Source: Rutpela maculata (Eukaryota > Arthropoda > Insecta > Coleoptera > Cerambycidae). Taken from it: 64,000 nucleotides of DNA. The position numbers were made by a program, and so were the translations under genes. The stretch lies in assembly GCA_936432065.2 (NCBI GenBank), contig OW386290.2, forward strand, positions 136,322,677 through 136,386,676. Reading direction: 5' to 3'. Every line of letters starts with the position of its first letter. The first letter of the stretch is position 1. Positions 32,880 to 43,188 of the stretch are shown one piece after another. The notes beneath the pieces were generated by a model, which had not been told where the DNA came from, ran no database searches, and saw nothing but the letters and a program-made list of their open reading frames with translations.

Positions 32880-33725
32880 TTATATAATTTTATTTTTTAG
32901 TTTTTAGTCTACTTATTTTACAAACAGACAGACAAAACCTTTTCATTTGCCACCGCCATCCACCCCTTCCCTCTCCCCTCTAACACTACTTCCCACTTCT
33001 TCCCACCCCTTTCCACCACTTCCCCTGCCCTTTCCCACCTGTTTCCAACCTCATCCCACCCTATTCCCAGCTCGTCCCTCCCTATTCCCACCTCTTCCAC
33101 TGCCCTTTCCCATCTCTCTCCACCTCTTTCCACCCTATTCCCACCCCTTCCCACCTCTCCCACGTCCGCCATATTGAATTTAGAATGACGTCACACACTT
33201 TACCGTATTTTACTCCTCAAACCCTTTCATTTGACACCCATATCAACGGGATTGTGACTAAAAAGCAGATCCGCCATCTTGGGACGTCCGCCATATTGGA
33301 TGTAGAATGACGTCACATTGTTTATCGTATTTTACTCGTCAAACCCTTTCATTTGATACCCATATCAGGGGGTTGTGACTAAAAAGCCGATCCGCCATTT
33401 TGGGACGTCCGCCATATTGGATTTAGAATGACTCCACATTGTTTATCGTATTTTACTCGTCAAACCCTTTCATTTGATACCCATATCAGGGGGGTTGTGA
33501 CTAAAAAGCCGATCTGCCATCTTGGGACGTCCGCCATATTGGATTTAGACCGATAATAGCTGTACTATGTTGCATTGTCATCGGACTTATACACGTGCCA
33601 AATTTCAAAGCTCTTGCTTAATTAGAACTAGTGGAAATTCAGCTTGCAAGATTTGACCTAAACCAACAAACATACAAACAAACATTGCAAGTTAAATAAA
33701 AGCTTTTAATTAAAAAAGATACCAT
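32880..33725. repeat. Polypurine-tract repeat, copy 2 (inverted)
   Basis: Same family as 26784-27660 in opposite orientation: TATAATTTTATTTTTTAG at the left, a polypyrimidine tract (32945-33165) in place of the purine tract, a tandem block, and TTAAATAAAAGCTTTT at the right. Confidence 0.75.
33162..33550. repeat. Tandem repeat of about 122 bp, three units plus
   Basis: ACGTCCGCCATATTG recurs at 33162, 33284, 33405 and 33527, spacing 122, 121 and 122 bp. Each unit holds GAATGACGTCAC-like, TTTCATTTGATACCC and TTGTGACTAAAAAG blocks. Units two and three are the most alike. Confidence 0.88.
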
Positions 33726-33907
33726 TTTCCTTGAATATTATTATATATTCAAGGTTCTTAAAGCTATAATATTAGAGAAACTTAAAATATTATACGAATA
33801 ACTGAATAATAAATAATAAAAATAATAACCCTGCATAAACGTGTCTAGATTTTTTTTGTCAGCTCTTTGTTAAATAAATTATATATAATTAATATGATGA
33901 CCATGTA

Positions 33908-34822
33908 GAGCGGGAGCTAGGTGGCTTTTTCGGCAGCTCATCGTTTTATGAACTTTGAGATATTTTTATGGTTTAATGGATGATAACGATTCATAAAATC
34001 GACTTCTGGCGGGGCACCTCCTGTCAGGAGCGTCACGAACACTGTTTAAAAATCAGTGAAATCATGTCATCGTTACAAGGCTTATTTTTTTTGTATGTAC
34101 ACATTTTATGTTTAGAACGAATAAAATAAGATCGCCAGAAAGTGTGGGCCGTCAGGAGGCGCAGCCAGAAAGGTAATAATGATACATCTGAGGCACGGTA
34201 CGGAGTCAAGTTAGCCAAAAGTGTTAAATTCCTGTATATTTAAGAGCCTATGGTACTTTTGTTGACACTAAGAACTTTACGGGGAGGCTATTCTATTGTT
34301 CAAGGAGCTTATATTTACGTTTTAAAAAGGAGCCAGAACTTGTAACGATGAGTTTAGAGTTCTGAGATGAAATATGCGAAAAAAAATCCAATTTTCTTCA
34401 AAAATCCTAAACATTAACTTTCTGGTTAGCCTTACTGATGGGAGTTTCTTTCTGGGAATTTTTTTCTGTGTTCAAAACATTTAAATAAACATGCTCAACC
34501 TTAAAAAAGTTTGTAACGATCATGTTATATAACTCCGTTTTTTTACCTCTTTGACTTTTCTGGTTGCGCCCCTGATGGCCCACACTTTCTGGCGATCTTA
34601 TGTTATTCATTCTGAATATAAAATGTGTACACACAAAAAAAAATTGGCTTCGTAACGATGATATAATTTCACTGATTTTTATATCTTGAACCGTGGCCAA
34701 CTCGACGGGTTGACATATGTCAGAAGTCTAATTTGTCGTTATTTAAGTTCGATAGAATTAATCAGCGCATAGAAAATGCTTGTAACGATGAGTGTCCGAA
34801 AAAGCCACTTAGCTCCCGCACC
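33908..34822. repeat. Foldback element, about 915 bp
   Basis: Ends GAGCGGGAGCTAGGTGGC and inverted GCCACTTAGCTCCCGC. Inner blocks also mirror each other, for example ATCGCCAGAAAGTGTGGGCC near 34131 and its complement near 34568. Non-coding. Confidence 0.7.
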
Positions 34823-35660
34823 AATGTCCGACACTCAAGCCTTTTGTTATATAGTCTTAGAATCACTTTTTCTAAGCATATGTCAAATGGCTTGCGTAAG
34901 AAAATGGTGGCAATTTGCATACAATTTTCCTGCAACTTTCCTATGTTCGGAAAATTTGAAGGCCACCTCTACACTCAAGCAATTTTTTTTTTTTTACGAA
35001 CTCTTAAATTTATAAGTTTTTATTGCAATTAATTTCGTTGATGGGAAAATAACTGAAAAATCGAAAAAATGTCCGTTAAATTTTCCGACCCCAAAATGTA
35101 CTGTCGTGAGCAAAATTAAATAGGACAAGTCTTATAACGTATTTTTGCTAAAATCTAGTTGTGTACATCTACCTAACTTTAATTTTTGTGACATTGTCAG
35201 TTAGTTGTCATAATTCATTGGAAGTGTGCAAATAGAGAGATTTACATTAGAAAAAAATAGTTGTCCTATTTAATTTTGCTCATGACAGTACTTATCCATT
35301 CGCGCCACTCAAGCCAATATGTTTTTCGGGCCAGTGACGATGTATGTTTTCATACTTTCGATGGGCTTGTGTGGAAAAATCGGTCAAAATATCTATTTTT
35401 CCTTACAAGATTACGCCCTTTTTGTCAACCCTTTAGCCACCTGCAACACTCAAGCCTTTGGTTTTCCGAAGCCAAGTTCTATTAATTAATCATTTAGTGA
35501 ACACGGCTTGCGTGAAAATATGTCCTTTTATCTTTGTTAAGAAAAATCGATTTTTTCATATATTATCCCCAGGGGCCACTTGTAAATTTCCATTCATTCT
35601 ACTCAACATCGATGTGCTTTTCAACCCTCTTTGAGGCTTGTATGCGAAAATGGGGCACCT
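34795..35660. repeat. Degenerate satellite, about 140-bp unit
   Basis: ACTCAAGC-type unit starts recur near 34833, 34971, 35308 and 35449, with a weaker one near 35599. Spacing is about 138 bp, 147 bp after removing the MITE at 35101-35288, 141 bp and 150 bp. Units share GGCTTGCGTGAAAATA in the middle and GCCACCTGCAAC near the end, with many changes. Confidence 0.6.
35101..35288. mobile_element. Tc1/mariner-type MITE, 188 bp
   Basis: TIRs CTGTCGTGAGCAAAATTAAA and inverted TTTAATTTTGCTCATGACAG, flanked by TA (35099-35100, 35289-35290). Inserted in a satellite unit. Confidence 0.88.
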
Positions 35661-36703
35661 AAATCTGTCACTATCTGACGGTCTAATTGATATCAGCTGA
35701 AAATATAGACAGTCTCATGACACTTGCGTGCACAGTATATGATATTATTGTGAGGTGGGCTCAGCAAAATCATGTATGCCTAAATGAAAATAAAACGCAG
35801 TGTGTGCTGTTTAGATCGCAGAGGTCTACAAACTTTCTGAGCAATAATTTTCCTATAAAAACCACAAACTATCAAAATGCTAGGAATCACCTTAGACAGT
35901 CATCTGCAATGAAACTCTCACATTGAAACACTCTGTGGAAAACTGAGCAAATTCTGCTGTGCATTAAGATTTCTAAAAAATTTCTGCAGCAGCAACATCC
36001 TTAAAACACTGTATTATTCATCCTTTCACTCTCACCTGAGAAATGGTATTTTAAACTGGGGGAACACTGCGCAGAATCAACGGGTTTTTATTTTACAAAA
36101 GGTTGCAATAAGAACTTTAGTAAATCTAGGTTATTGGGAATCCTGTAGAAATTCTTTTTGCCAACTAGGTATATTAACGGTTATTGGTACCATCATCTAT
36201 GAAGTTTGCTGCTTCATTTTCAAAAACAAAGCTATATTCACCCAAAATATAACTCCCACGACCATAATACTCGTCATAAGTTTGAACTTCAACCTGATTC
36301 TCATTCGACCTCTTTATACCAAAGAAGCATTATATGCATTGGCTGTAGACTATTTAATTTTTTACCACTGGAAATTAAGGAGTCTGGACATCAATATATT
36401 TTCAAAAAATCACTCAAAAAGTACTTAATAGACAAAAATTGTTACACTGAATGAATTTTTTTACATATTGTTTAAATATATGGCTGTTTAAAAAAAAATG
36501 TCTACATAGTTTTTTTACATTGTATTTATATTTATCTGTTTGTATCTATATTTTACTTAACTGTTTACTTGTTAGTTACTAGTTTATTACTTTGTAAAGT
36601 GCACTTTTAAAGCTTGTTGTGACGTGGCTCATCAAATATGTTGTATTATCTTTTGATGTATATATGTATTTGATGAAAATAAAAGTATCTATCTATCTAT
36701 CAT
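35655..36703 (+). pseudogene. 5'-truncated LINE with CTAT tail
   Basis: A plus-strand non-LTR fragment. After RT motif C remnants (NLSLSDG) it reads RWAQQNHVCLNENKTQCVLF, then frameshifted segments (KLSKFCCALRFL-like), and ends with HNTRHKFELQPDSH and GCRLFNFLPLEIK. The tail is GTATCTATCTATCTAT at about 36685-36700, the same kind of TATC tail as the LINE at 1562-3128. It is inserted into the mariner-like transposase exactly after SVNV. Old and dead. Confidence 0.7.
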
Positions 36704-36844
36704 ACATTAACGGAAAATTGCTCTTGGAAATGGGTTTCGGTTATGGCATGGGGGTTTTCGTCTGCCCAGACATGATTATTATGGAAATTTTGGATAGTAT
36801 TCCCAGAAAAATTTGCTTTATCTGTGAACATAATTTGTGACTTA

Positions 36845-37795
36845 AACTGCAGATTAAGGTACAGTTTAAACCTTAGTTTAACTAGAAGATTCTGTTGAGG
36901 TCCAAAATAAAAGCAGGGGCGGCTGGTGAAATTTCAACAATTTTTTTCTCGTCTGTGGCACATAGGACCCATACGAAATATGGGAAATAACATCTAGAGA
37001 AGCACTCATCTAACGACCCCTAAAAAATTTTGAAAAAGCAGTTTGCGAAAATTTTTTTCAAAATTCGATTGACCCCCCCTAGGTCTATATATATATATCT
37101 TATACATTTTACTTTTCATAAAAATACAACAACAGGTTTTGAATTTTATGAAAATATTTTCATTATTAACTGAAACACAATGAACTGAAATTTTGTAATT
37201 TACAATTTAACAAATGATAAAATTTCAATTCGTTGTATCTCAGTTAGTAATGGATATATTTTCATAAACTTCAAAACCTGTTGTATTTTTATGAAAAGTA
37301 AAATGTACTAGGGGGGTCAATCGAATTTTGAAAGAATTTTTCGCAAACTGCTTTTTCAAAATTTTTTAGGGGTCATTAGAGGAGTGCTTCTCTAGATGTT
37401 ATTTCACATATTTCGTATGAGTCCCATGCGCCACAGACGAGAAAAAAATTGTTGAAATTTCACCAGTCGCCCCTGAATAAAAGTAAATAGCTTATTTAGC
37501 AAAGTGTATATTAGGCACATTCATGAAATAGGAAATTATTAATTAAATTTGAATAAAGATTCTGTGGTATTGATAGTTGTTACTGAGTTATTATCGATAG
37601 TTATCCAATGATTTTTGTAGTAAAAAAACTGCTGTGAGAAGCGTCTTTTTGAGTTCTTGTTAATTTCCTGTTTGATGAGTGTGCTTATACACTTTGCTAA
37701 ACACGCTATTTACTTTTATTTCGGACCTCAACAGAATCTTCTAGTTAAACTTAGGTTTAAACTGTACCTATAAAACCGGCCCTAAGTCAGTTATC
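36845..37795. repeat. Outer inverted repeat around the hAT foldback
   Basis: GGTACAGTTTAAACC (about 36859) with the following AGAAGATTCTGTTGAGGTCC is repeated inverted at about 37725-37770. Ends are close to GACTTA on both sides. Probably an older MITE that received the hAT foldback; its target duplication is not clear. Confidence 0.55.
36914..37475. mobile_element. hAT-type foldback MITE, 562 bp
   Basis: TIRs CAGGGGCGGCTGGTGAAATT and, inverted, CAGGGGCGACTGGTGAAATT; the arms pair over about 180 bp. Perfect 8-bp duplication AATAAAAG (36906-36913, 37476-37483). Confidence 0.9.
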
Positions 37796-38433
37796 CTTAA
37801 ACTGACATTAATGTAACATTCTAACAGAAGTTTACACGTTGTGGAAAATCCCCAGGAAGTAATGCACTAAACACTAAAAATCGAATAAATAATACGATGA
37901 GGAGATGGTTTTGAACACCAACAACTTACTTTATGTGAACAAATACTGTTTTAAAAATGATGTTTATAAAAACGTCATTTATCCAGAATAACCAGATGTA
38001 TGGGTTTAAAAATTATTAGTCAATACTGCTAAATGAAGCAATTTGAATTTAATTGTTTTAATCAAGAGACTTTTTCATGTAGAATTGACCAGGCTAATCA
38101 GAAAAAATATCCACATGGAAAAATATCAGTTGCGTACCACATTTTTGGTAAAAAATATTAGAGGACATGTTTGCAGGGACGTCAATGGTGGAGCGATAAA
38201 ATAACTTTTCTAACTAAAATATGTGGTTTTATATCCTATTAACACATACATAAAACTGAAAATAATATCTAAATTCTTTCTGATATATTAAAAAATAACG
38301 ATTTAAAAAAAAATTCAACACCCTGTAGCAAAAAATTTAAGTCGTTGCAGACATATGTTCATATGAACTGTTCTTCATAAAATGACCTAGAAATCACACC
38401 CTGAAATATTAGCATGTCATTAAGGAACGCCCT

Positions 38434-39624
38434 TATATAAACTTTTGAGAATATTCATACAATCGTCATATTGGAATTTCTGAGATAAACCTAGAACATA
38501 CTTTAATGAATATTTCCCAGATATTGAGAATATTCCAGAGTTATAATTCACCAAATTTACCGAGATATTTGGATGTCTAAAATGTCAAATATTAGAATAT
38601 TCCATTGGGGATAGACTAGGCATAATTTTTAATCATCACAATTATTACAGGAATATACCTGGAATATATAAGATGAATAAATATTGAATAGGATAAAGAG
38701 TATTCTATGAACATCTTAGAGATACTCTATGTATAATCTGAATATTTTCAATAATGCTACCCTAGTCCTGGAGGAGGCTGAAACCTTCGGTGTAACGCTG
38801 CCTCTGAAGTAGTTCCACAGACACCAAAACACTTGAATACTACTACTTGACGCGCGTTTCGCCAACCATGTTGGCATCATTTAGAGACGATTAAAACTGT
38901 TTAAAAATATTTTAATCGTCTCCAGATGATGTATGAAGTTCTGCTACCAGGAGTTATGCGAGCGAATCATCCCTCATTAGGAATAATCACAAAGGTCAAG
39001 TGCAAGGCACAACCTCAATACAATGGGGAAAAGACGACAGCGTGACGAAATAGTATCTTGGTATCTTGGCTACTGCTATCTGTTATTTTCGAACAGAAAT
39101 AACAGTCTGTTAATGCTATTTACAAATAACAATTATAAAATAATAGGTTGGTAAATAGCAACTCATCTATAATTGTTTTCATATGCATTGCCTGTTATTG
39201 GATGAGGTTTTATGTGCCCTCCAGACATCAGCGGTGTCAGTCACGTGAGCGAGAATGGTCAATAGACAGCTAAATCAGATATTAGATTTAATGTCTCGTT
39301 TGCCTCATAATTTCTTTTTAATTTTGACACTGACAACTACCAAGGAGTTAGATCGGTATGACACTCATAGTCGCAAAAGTGAGCGCAAAAGCTTTTGTTA
39401 GATCTATTTGATTTGACATCCTCTATTAAACAATAATTTAACGTATATTCATATCAGTATTAAACTAATGAAGTTCTGCTATGTGCTACAGAACTACTAA
39501 TTATTGGGACTTGCATTTGAGAAATGACAAAGTTGATTGAATGGCTTTTATAGTGTATACTAACAAAGGACAGTGCCCTCTTGTGTTCTTAACACAAAAA
39601 TATGTAGAAAAAATAGTTAATTAC
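38434..39624. other. Zinc-finger gene intron, no gene seen
   Basis: AT-rich. A stretch near 38850-38950 (GACGCGCGTTTCGCC with TTGGCATCATTTAGAGACGA) looks like the end of an insect repeat but cannot be bounded. A related short block (CTGGAGGAGATTGAAACC) lies at 32070. Confidence 0.35.
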
Positions 39625-40122
39625 ATAAATAACTTCTTCTCCATCATGATACTTCTCTAAATGCTCTTCAATCGAATTAAAATTCATATTACACATCTGA
39701 CACATATACAGTGCACCCGATTCTTCCAATTCGTTTTGGGAAACGTCCTCATTTCTGGGTTTCGATAACAACGCTTTTGCCAAAATACTATTATTTTCAT
39801 CATTACCATCTTCCTGTTCTACTTTAGGATTAAGTAAATGCAGATCGGTGTTGGTGTCCTCAGGCTCCATTGGATCCTGCGTTACCTCTTGTTTGATGTT
39901 AACTGTTTGTATGATTGGTATTAAGGGGGGTGGTGGTACTATTTCTTTTTCTTTACATTCCCTGCCCAAGTGTTCCGCTAAATCTAATATATTATCCAAT
40001 CGTTTATCGCAAGCTGGACACAATAAATTGTCTATTAAACTAAGAATATGATATTTTAGAGAGTTATGGGAAGTAAACTTTTCATCGCAGCAAAATGGAC
40101 AGCTTAAAGATAACGTTCCCAT
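39625..40122 (-). CDS. C2H2 zinc-finger protein, first coding exon
   Basis: The ATG at 40122 opens 166 codons ending at a GTAATT donor, phase 0, which joins the phase-0 acceptor at 31507. The N-terminus holds atypical fingers (LSCPFCCDEKFTSHNSLKYH with a spaced histidine; LLCPACDKRLDNILDLAEHL). A proline-rich and acidic linker follows with two short Lys-containing IKQE/VEQE-like motifs that resemble SUMO acceptor sites. The last part is a finger, YMCQMCNMNFNSIEEHLEKY. Open frame continues past the donor for ten codons only. The pairing with the exon at 31506 rests on strand, phase and protein type across about 8.1 kb; a small exon in between is possible. Confidence 0.75.
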
Positions 40123-42020
40123 TTTTATGGGCGCTGTGTAGAAAAAAACTTGGGGGGCGGAGTCCTATGGCCTAATTTATAATTTTTATAAAAATATAAA
40201 TATTTGATTTTCAAAATCTCAGGATCTATTCTTCTTCGTCCTTTTGAATAACAAATAACTTCATAGCAAACACTACACTGCACAAACACGCTCCGAAGTT
40301 GGATAAAATGGCGTAAAGTACTGACGTTAGGTGTTGCGTGTTGCCAACCAATAATTCTACCTCCAATTAGTTTCTAAAAATTCGCTACGCGTCGCGGCGG
40401 TTCCAACGTTTATAATATTAAAGATTACAGAATATTCAAAGATCTTAACTCAAAATATTCAGTTACATTGACTGTATTGCAAGATTACTAATTTAAAATT
40501 GTAGTAACCTTGGACCATGCAAGACAAACAGCGTTGCCATTCGTAAAAATAAATTATTCTTAGATACTGCCAACATAAATAAGCCGGTAGCAAACCAAGA
40601 TTTGCAGAGTATACTCTACTCTACAAATCTTGGTAGCAAACAAGATTAGGGGCTGTCCATAAATGATGTCACGCTTTTAGGGGTGTTCTGAAAGTTGTGA
40701 GACTGTGGCGGGGGGTTCTCAAGCAATTGTGATGTCACAATACAAGAAAATAATTTTATGCCTAATATTCTATACAAATAAACCAAAACCTGAGAAAGAA
40801 TTTTTCCTTACAAAATGTGTAGCATGGTTTAAATTAAAAATGTATAATTTTTATTAATTTACATAAAGCATGACGTGCCACGTGACAGACAGGGGGTGGG
40901 GGATCGGGTGAGCGTGACAATGTGCGACAAGGGGAGGAATGTTAAAAATTGGCAAAAAAGCAGCGCGACATATGAACTAGTGGAGCGGATCTGGTTTTGA
41001 AATGAAACCAACTTTTTATAATTTTTTTTTTTTGACAATTCGGTTACACGCGTTCTCTTTTATCATGTTATCAAGTTAGTTCAGCTTAATCACACGAGGT
41101 GGGGCAGGAATTCGCATTTAAAATTCGCAAAAACACATATTTTCACGATAACTTTATTGACTTGACAAAAAAAAATTAAATAAAAAATTGAAGACTTCGC
41201 GGAGGCGCATAATCTGGTAAATTTTTCTCAAATCGGACGGTAACTTTTCGTGAAATTTTTTTTTTAAAATACACGTTTTTTTGCCATAACACTAATAAAG
41301 TGATTCCTTAATTTTTTCACGAAAAAAAGGAGATAGGGGGCTGAGATTTTTTTGGGGTAGGTAAAATAGATACGAATTGATGGAGCCGGAGGATGGGGGT
41401 GGTGGGCCAATTAGGGGTGGGGGAGGAGGTAGGGAAAGGAAAATTATTCAACTACCCCGAACTTTTTTCCCTGCCGTGCGATATTGAAAAACCAAAATGG
41501 AAGATGTTCGCTGTTATCTTTAGTATTTGACTGATTAATTTTTTTTATTTTTTTCAAATAAACAAATTTGTGGGAGGGGAAAATTTTTTTGCTTTTTTTT
41601 TCAAACGACTTTTTTTACGTAGTAAAGGGTTCAGACGAGAAACTTTTTTACATGTATGTGAGGATCTTTTTTATCTTTATTTAAAAAAAAATATCGCAAT
41701 CCAAGCAATAATAGGAAGGGAGGGAGGGGGCATAATGCGTTTGAAGGACTAAAGGGTTAAGAAAAAGTGATAGGGACTTCGGACCTTGTTATTCCACAAT
41801 ATAAATCTTTTTTCCATCTTAATATTTTATCAATCTACCTTTATCAAATATTAAACTTATTGTAAATAATTTATTTAACGCCTTCACGAGTTTTCGCGGC
41901 CCATTTCTCTAGTTTTAGGTGTCTATTGGATATATAAAACAATTATTTTTCCGTTTAACTCGCTCTAACTCAAAAACGGCACAATGGATTACTCTCAAAT
42001 TTTTATCGTGTTATCACTAT
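40123..42020. other. Upstream region of the zinc-finger gene; repeats
   Basis: The first 250 bp is likely 5' UTR and promoter; no clear TATA box is seen, though CCAAT occurs near 40346. A short palindrome (ACCAAGATTTGCAGAGTA and its complement) lies at 40594-40634. From 40652 a repeat starting GGGGCTGTCCATAAATGATG runs on, with G-rich AGGGGGTGGGGG-type stretches to about 41760. No credible gene is seen. Confidence 0.4.
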
Positions 42021-42026
42021 ACTATA

Positions 42027-43188
42027 CAGTGTGCACCCGGATGGAGTTGACAAGAGGAAAACATCTCTATTATTGATTTTACGACGAAAAGTCATTCTTT
42101 ATAAAAAATTCTGCTTGTCGAAAAAATTAATTTACCATATAAAAATCTTAGATCAGATGTACCGGGTGTTAATAAATTAAGAAAACAACAAAATGCCTCA
42201 AGAGAGAAGTAGCTTTATTTATTATTTTGGACAAAATGTTTATAAAACAAAGTTATTTATAATTCAAAATAAAGCCTAAATACAAATTATGAAGTCTAAA
42301 TTTTGACTTTTACATTTATGTCAACTTACATTTTTTTTCAAACATTAACATAACATAATAACATTAACTTCAACGATTGTGTAAACACAATTTATTCTAC
42401 ATTGCCTCCTCCAACATCAACAGATTTCTCCATCCTTTTAAAAAATTCACCATAGACCTTACGAATGGTTGAGGGTACATTCACTTCATTCACCGCGTCT
42501 TGTATTTGTGCTTTTAGTGTTTCTAGATCATGCGGCAGGTCATCTGCATAAACTTTCTGTTTTAAAACACCCTCACAGAAAAAATTGGTTGGTGTAACTG
42601 GTGAACTTGCAGAAAAATTAATTGGAACATATCTTCCCATCCATTTGGCTCCGAAGTGATCTGTCAAGCAATGCCATACCAAAACCGAGGAATGAGCTGG
42701 GCAACCGCCTTGCTGCCAAAAAATGTTATGCCTTACTTCCGATTGCAGAGTGTTTATAAATGGCAATACAAAGTTTTCCAAAAGGTCCAAATAAACATGC
42801 TGATTTAAATTTTCTTCTAAGAAATATGGACCAACGATTCGATCATAAAAAATCCCACACCATACATTCACTTTTTTATAATGTTGACTTCGTTTGTAAA
42901 TGACATTGTTTGGATTTTCAAAAGCACAATAACGACTGTTTTGTGATGAAACATGGCCATTGGTACAAAATGTTGCTTCGTCAGTAAAAAAAAAAAACAT
43001 TCTGTGAAAACTTGTATCTATGAGGTAATTCTCACCGACCCATAAACAAAAATCCAATTGCTTCTCTTCATCTCCATTTTCAAGTGTGTGTCTGAAAATT
43101 GGAAAATTGGCTTAAACAGTCGAACTTTGTTTTCCATATAAATTCTCTGTAAATGGCTTTTACTTACTTCCAGTCTTTGTGAGCATTT
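42027..43188 (-). mobile_element. Mariner-like element, left part only
   Basis: Begins CAGTGTGCACCCGGATGGAG after TA (42025-42026), the usual start for this group, and carries a transposase on the minus strand. It is cut at 43188 by a PIN/CXC element; I could not find the matching right end. Confidence 0.65.
42392..43188 (-). pseudogene. Mariner-like transposase
   Basis: Minus-strand protein related to that at 1.1-3.7 kb. The core runs from FTDEATFCTNGHVSSQNSRY (first acid) through VNVWCGIFYDRIVGPYFLEE, FWQQGGCPAHSS (second acid region) and SPVTPTNFFCEGVLKQKVYA, to VDVGGGNVE. In relatives the third acid lies in SPDL-x-P-DFFLWG; here the sequence is SPVTPTNFF, so that aspartate is lost. The N-terminal side (43057-43188) reads LEVSKSHLQRIYMENKVRLF and joins through a frameshift near 43060. 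The DNA-binding N-terminus is cut off by the element inserted at 43189. Not active. Confidence 0.75.

Larger units (their letters stand above)
32655..36845 (-). pseudogene. Mariner-like transposase, two fragments
   Basis: The catalytic fragment (36845-36703, minus) reads IMFTDKANFSGNTIQNFHNN then HVWADENPHAITETHFQEQF and SVNV, holding the first catalytic aspartate (FTD) and the WADENP motif typical of this transposase group; it stops at the LINE tail. The end fragment (about 32760-32655) reads ERVRNSMRKRVEACL and, after a stop, GGHFQQFL, the usual C-terminus. Everything between is lost or replaced. It is dead. Confidence 0.65.
32214..38433 (-). mobile_element. Mariner-like element, 6.2 kb with many insertions
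   Basis: The left end CAGGGTGTTCCTTAATGACG and the right end (inverted, AGGGCGTTCCTTAATGACA-type) are flanked by TA. The TIRs stay similar for about 390 bp (32214-32600 and 38060-38433). Pieces of a minus-strand transposase survive at 32655-32760 and 36703-36845. The interior is filled by a polypurine repeat, a foldback, a satellite block, a Tc1-type MITE, a LINE and a hAT foldback. The whole lies in the zinc-finger gene intron. Confidence 0.72.

Noticed and set aside
38750..39060. Possible Penelope-like 3' end (TTTCGCC with GCATCAT)
   Set aside because: Only a vague resemblance from memory; no GIY-YIG or RT sequence nearby and no boundaries.
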